From Nautilus pompilius (lineage: Eukaryota; Mollusca; Cephalopoda; Nautilida; Nautilidae): a stretch of DNA of 64,000 nucleotides. Each line of letters starts with the position of its first letter. The stretch's first letter is position 1. Location of the stretch: NCBI GenBank assembly GCA_018389105.1, contig JACATO010002729.1, positions 124,001-188,000 of the forward strand, given 5' to 3'. This document shows, one piece after another, positions 60,484 through 64,000 of this stretch. The notes beneath the pieces are model-generated. The model had not been told where the DNA came from, did not search any database, and saw nothing but the letters and a program-made list of their open reading frames with translations. Position numbers and translations under genes: made by a program.

Positions 60484-62192
60484 GTAATTAACTTCTTTTC
60501 TTCTTTTGTTTAGGTAGCAACAGACATCTAGATGTAGATGAGTTTTAATATTTAGTTTAATCACCTGTCTTTCTGTCTGTCTATTTTTGTTTTCTCAAGG
60601 GACTTTAGGTGATAAATCTTTTTCAATTTTAAACTAAATTGATGATAGTTTATCCTGGCAAGCATTGGTTAAGCTTGTTGTGGCAGTATTTAATTACATT
60701 ATACGTGTTATAATATATATACAGAGCACTTATATACTGAGTAGAAAATTTGCTTCTGATGTAGAGATGTCTGCGAGTTTCATGTTATCCTGTTGATATT
60801 AGGATGCACAAACTTAGTTATTGTAGAGAATTCATTGTCTAATTATGTGTGTATACAACACAATGGATTGCTTAAAAAGAAAGACTGGTTCTAACTATAG
60901 TTATCTCTGTCCCTCAGAAAATTGGTGAAGAATATACTTTCTAGTGAAAAGCCAAGAGATAGTCAAGTTGCAGGTACAGATAAAATGACGGTGCAAATGA
61001 ACTTTGACTGACAGTGACAGGCCGAACCACCTCATCACCAACATTTTACTGGTCTATTTAATATGCATAAGAAGCTACAAAACTAGAATTTTAATCTTCT
61101 TTGCCAAAAACTTGAGCTAATGTCATCAGGGCCACTCCAGTTTGTAGGTAATTGGCTGCTGAATATTTTGTTGTTTAATTAATGCTCTTAAAAAGTAATG
61201 TTTACCCTTTGACTCTCAAGCTCCCTCCCAAGAAAACTAAACAGGCATGCTAACAGGTTTAAAAATTGATATGCATGTAGTCACTGCAGATGCACCTGCA
61301 GTGGTCTTGGTCCATTGGTTAAGGCTGCTCGAAAACCAGGGTGGCAACCTCAAGAATTATGACAACACAAAACAATTTGCTACACACTGGTAGAACTGGT
61401 CAGTGCAATATAGCACATGCGGCTTTGGTTCATGTAAAAAAAAACTTATTGAAACAGGAAAGATTAATTTCATTCAGGAAGTACTCCATTGTCTGATACC
61501 AGTTCCAGAGAAGTTTGTGGCATTCTCTGACAATGAAACTTTCCTGTGGTTGGGCCATTTGGCTTAAATTTGCATCCTGGTGGATTCAAGGTATATCATT
61601 CTATTTCAAAGAGGGAATAACTCACTTGTTCCAAGATGGTGCTGAAGATGAAGCAAAAAAGATGGACTATGGGACCAGGTAGAATGCATAAATACTTAGT
61701 CAATAAACATCCCTCTCTAATAGATATTCCATAGGAAAAATAAGAGATGACAAGTTATGTATATTTTGCTACAGAAATAACACAAAGGTAGGTTGTCATT
61801 GTCATCACCTACCAGAGGTATTCAAGCAGTTTATCTTCAACATCTTAATGACATTTTTGTTTAGTAGAGTGGTGAAATTACACCAGCAGGTGCTCTATAA
61901 ACCTTCAAAGAATGATGTCCTCAGCCAAATGACCATCCCAAACTGAAAACAGTGCTTGATATCCTTCCAACAACAAATCCAAGACATTCTCCATGAAAAC
62001 CAAAATTAAAAAAAAAACAACTAAGGATGTACATGTGATTTAATCCACGAACGTGCTCTTTTCTACCCAGATCGATACTACAGCTACACTGTTTGAAGAA
62101 GTGTCATAACTACTTAAAAAGAAAATTAAAATTAAAAGAGTAAAAAAATCTGTGATCCTTTTGTCTTAAACGAACGATTTATGCTATTTTAG
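60484..62192 (+). other. Predicted intron 2 of the EH-domain gene
   Basis: Starts GTAATT. AT-rich, with no coding feature. A possible tRNA-like SINE head (TTGGTTAAGGCTGC) lies near 61,315. Confidence 0.4.
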
Positions 62193-62410
62193 AATCAAAG
62201 ATGATGTGTCTGGAGCCACAGACACAACTAAATGGGGTTATACTTAATGAGCTGCCTCCTGAACTGGGTGTTATCACCCAGACAACATCAGGAAAACAGA
62301 CCATTACAGTAAATGGAAACCAGATATTTCACACAGCCTGCCTGACCCCAGTAGTTCATGATAACATATCAAAAAGAATTCAAATTTCTATACAAGTGAT
62401 CCCCTGCTGA
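62193..62410 (+). CDS. Possible alternative terminal exon of the EH-domain gene, or chance open frame
   Basis: Acceptor TTATGCTATTTTAG, then a frame that is in phase with the exon at 60,483 (split codon GAA), encoding ESKMMCLEPQTQLNGVIL, NELPPELGVITQTTSGKQ, TITVNGNQIFHTACL and so on to TGA at 62,408-62,410. AATAAA follows at 62,421-62,426. The composition is protein-like, but after GYLT an EH domain should continue with Gly and an alpha-helix, which this does not. So it is either an alternative 3' end that truncates the domain, an exon of another gene, or coincidence. A donor at 62,309 (ACA followed by GTAAAT) is also possible. Confidence 0.33.
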
Positions 62411-63365
62411 AAGCAGTTTGAATAAAGGAGACCCCACCATAAATCCCCTGCATGGCTTCAATACTCTCAACAGTAATATTAATTTATTCATAATTTTAAA
62501 AAGTTTCAGTTTTAAACATTTCTGCTTGTTTTTTTTTTAATAAAAGACTTTGTATCGTTCATAATAGAAGTTCTGTTTTATCCAGGTAGATGTATACAAT
62601 GTTATTTGGTGCATTTATTTATTTATCTGTTTTTTAATTGCTAATCAAATCATTCTCTGAAGAACAGTTTAAATAAGGTGACAAATACTCTGGTAAAGTG
62701 AACAACACCAACTGTCAAACCCTCATCTTCTGTATGGATGATTCCCCCCCGACACATAATCAAATCCTGGTTTGTCTAGAGAAAGATTACCGATTAGGAA
62801 TCACTAATTAGTAATCAATCACATGTATTTCAAGCTTCGATTTATCCAGGTGACAGGCACAGTTATGTAATCTTATTTAATACTTTCTTTAAAAATATAT
62901 ACTGTGTATCTTGTGCATCCAGTTATGTACTTTTCAAGAGACAAAAATATTAACTGGGTGGGGACTTAAAGACGACTAAAGTTTCATAGAGAATCATTGC
63001 ACTTTACCATAATTTACTATCACCTGACCTAAACACCAGATATTAAATCAAGTTTTGCTTTGTAGGAGTTAGTTACAAATGTTCATACTGCCGCCATTTC
63101 TGAATATAAATATAAACATTAATATTTATTTTTTTAAATACAAAAGGTGAAAATGATCCCTCTGAGAAAAGTGATTTAAGGGGAGGAAAAACCACTTGTG
63201 CTTTTTCTTTCAGAACCAAAAAAAAACATGAATGTTACAGCTTAAGGGAAACGTTAGCATAATTGCATCAATATTTGATTGAAGGTACTTTGAAAAGTAC
63301 AGTAAGATTTAAGTTTTAAAATTTTACATGTATTTAAATAGCCTACTGTACTTAAAATGGTAAAT
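62411..63365. other. Non-coding DNA
   Basis: AT-rich. The words TTTATCCAGGT (62,577 and 62,844) and CAGTTTRAATAA (62,414 and 62,666) recur, possibly fragments of a decayed DNA transposon. No gene seen. Confidence 0.4.
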
Positions 63366-64000
63366 AGAGAGAGAGAGAGAGATGTATGAGAGAGAGAGAA
63401 GGGGGGGGAGAGAGAGATGTATGAGAGAGGGGAGAGAGAGATGTATGAGAGAGGGGAGAGGGGAGGGACAGAGGAGAGAGAGATGTATGAGAGAGGGGAG
63501 AGGGGAGGGACAGAGAGAGAGAGAGAGATGTATGAGAGAGGGGAGGGACAGAGAGAGAGAAAGATGTATAAGAGAGGGGAGAGAGAGATGTAGGAGAGAG
63601 GGGAGGGACAGAGAGAGAGAAAGATGTATAAGAGAGGGGAGAGAGAGATGTATGAGAGAGGGGAGAGGGGGAGGACACGAGAGAGAGAGATGTATGAGAG
63701 AGGGGAGGGACAGAGAGAGAGAAAGATGTATAAGAGAGGGGAGAGAGAGATGTATGACGCGGAGGGGAGAGCGCGAGATATGTATGAGAGCGGGGGGCCA
63801 GAGAGAGCCCGCTGTTATAAGAGAGGGCGCGAGAGATGTATATCGAGAGGGGAGAGCGAGTTGTAGCGAGAGAGAGAGAGAGATGTATGAGAGAGGGGAG
63901 GGACAGAGAGAGAGAAAGATGTATGAGAGAGGGGGAGAGAGAGATGTATGAGAGAGGGGGGGGACAGAGAGTGAGCAAGCAAGGGAAAGTGAGTGAGAGG
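63366..64000. repeat. GA-rich minisatellite, unit based on AGATGTATGAGAGAGGGGAG
   Basis: A GA-rich tandem array whose units combine GATGTATGAGAGAGGGGAG or GATGTATAAGAGAGGGGAG with GGACAGAGAGAGAGA in varying order. Some copies (63,755-63,860) have C/G interruptions. It runs to the end of the window. Long open frames on both strands (Arg/Glu-rich, Ser/Leu/Pro-rich) are products of the repeat. Confidence 0.96.

Noticed and set aside
63352..63978. Longest minus-strand frame near the window end (208 codons)
   Set aside because: It is entirely within the GA minisatellite; Ser/Leu/Pro periodicity follows the repeat unit.

Overview
This is eukaryotic, animal nuclear DNA: long AT-rich non-coding stretches, large introns with GT/AG signals, CpG-rich first exons, abundant microsatellites and decayed DNA transposons. 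I infer a mollusc, probably a gastropod. The grounds are two sequences close to AGTTATCTCCCTT (about 42,048 and, inverted, 23,749), which from general familiarity is a very common dispersed word in molluscan non-coding DNA, and the expanded TGEKP-linked C2H2 zinc-finger family. No search could be run, so the species stays open.

Layout. (1) About 1-27 kb is gene-poor. It holds CT/GA, TAA/TTA and CAT microsatellites, three GA-rich blocks studded with the cAMP-response palindrome TGACGTCA, a 166-bp tandem satellite in three nearly identical copies (23,235-23,730), a 141-bp imperfect palindrome (19,176-19,316), several CTCF-like sites, and a 576-bp pogo/Tigger-like non-autonomous element with TA target duplication (26,154-26,729). 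(2) About 27-37.3 kb holds two convergent, paralogous C2H2 zinc-finger genes: nine fingers on the plus strand (CDS 28,817-29,614) and twelve on the minus strand (CDS 35,105-36,226). Each has the coding region in one exon behind a short intron and a probable non-coding first exon. (3) 38.1-38.55 kb holds a decayed Tc1-like transposase. (4) About 39.9-64 kb is dominated by the 5' part of a plus-strand gene. A CpG-rich first exon (start codon 40,349, donor after 40,364) splices in phase to 60,391-60,483, which encodes the first half of what looks like an EH (Eps15-homology) domain; the rest lies beyond the window. Its 20-kb first intron contains candidate exons of an unidentified minus-strand gene (about 57.4-47.8 kb), a hAT-like MITE next to a coding-like broken fragment (about 50 kb), and a second decayed IS630/Tc1-type transposase (57.64-58.0 kb). 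The window ends in a GA-rich minisatellite (63,366-64,000).

Functionally, the zinc-finger pair are probable nuclear DNA-binding regulators that arose by inverted local duplication. The EH protein would act in endocytic or vesicle traffic by binding NPF motifs. There is no evidence that these genes work together. No tRNA, rRNA, CRISPR or bacterial-type operon structure was seen.
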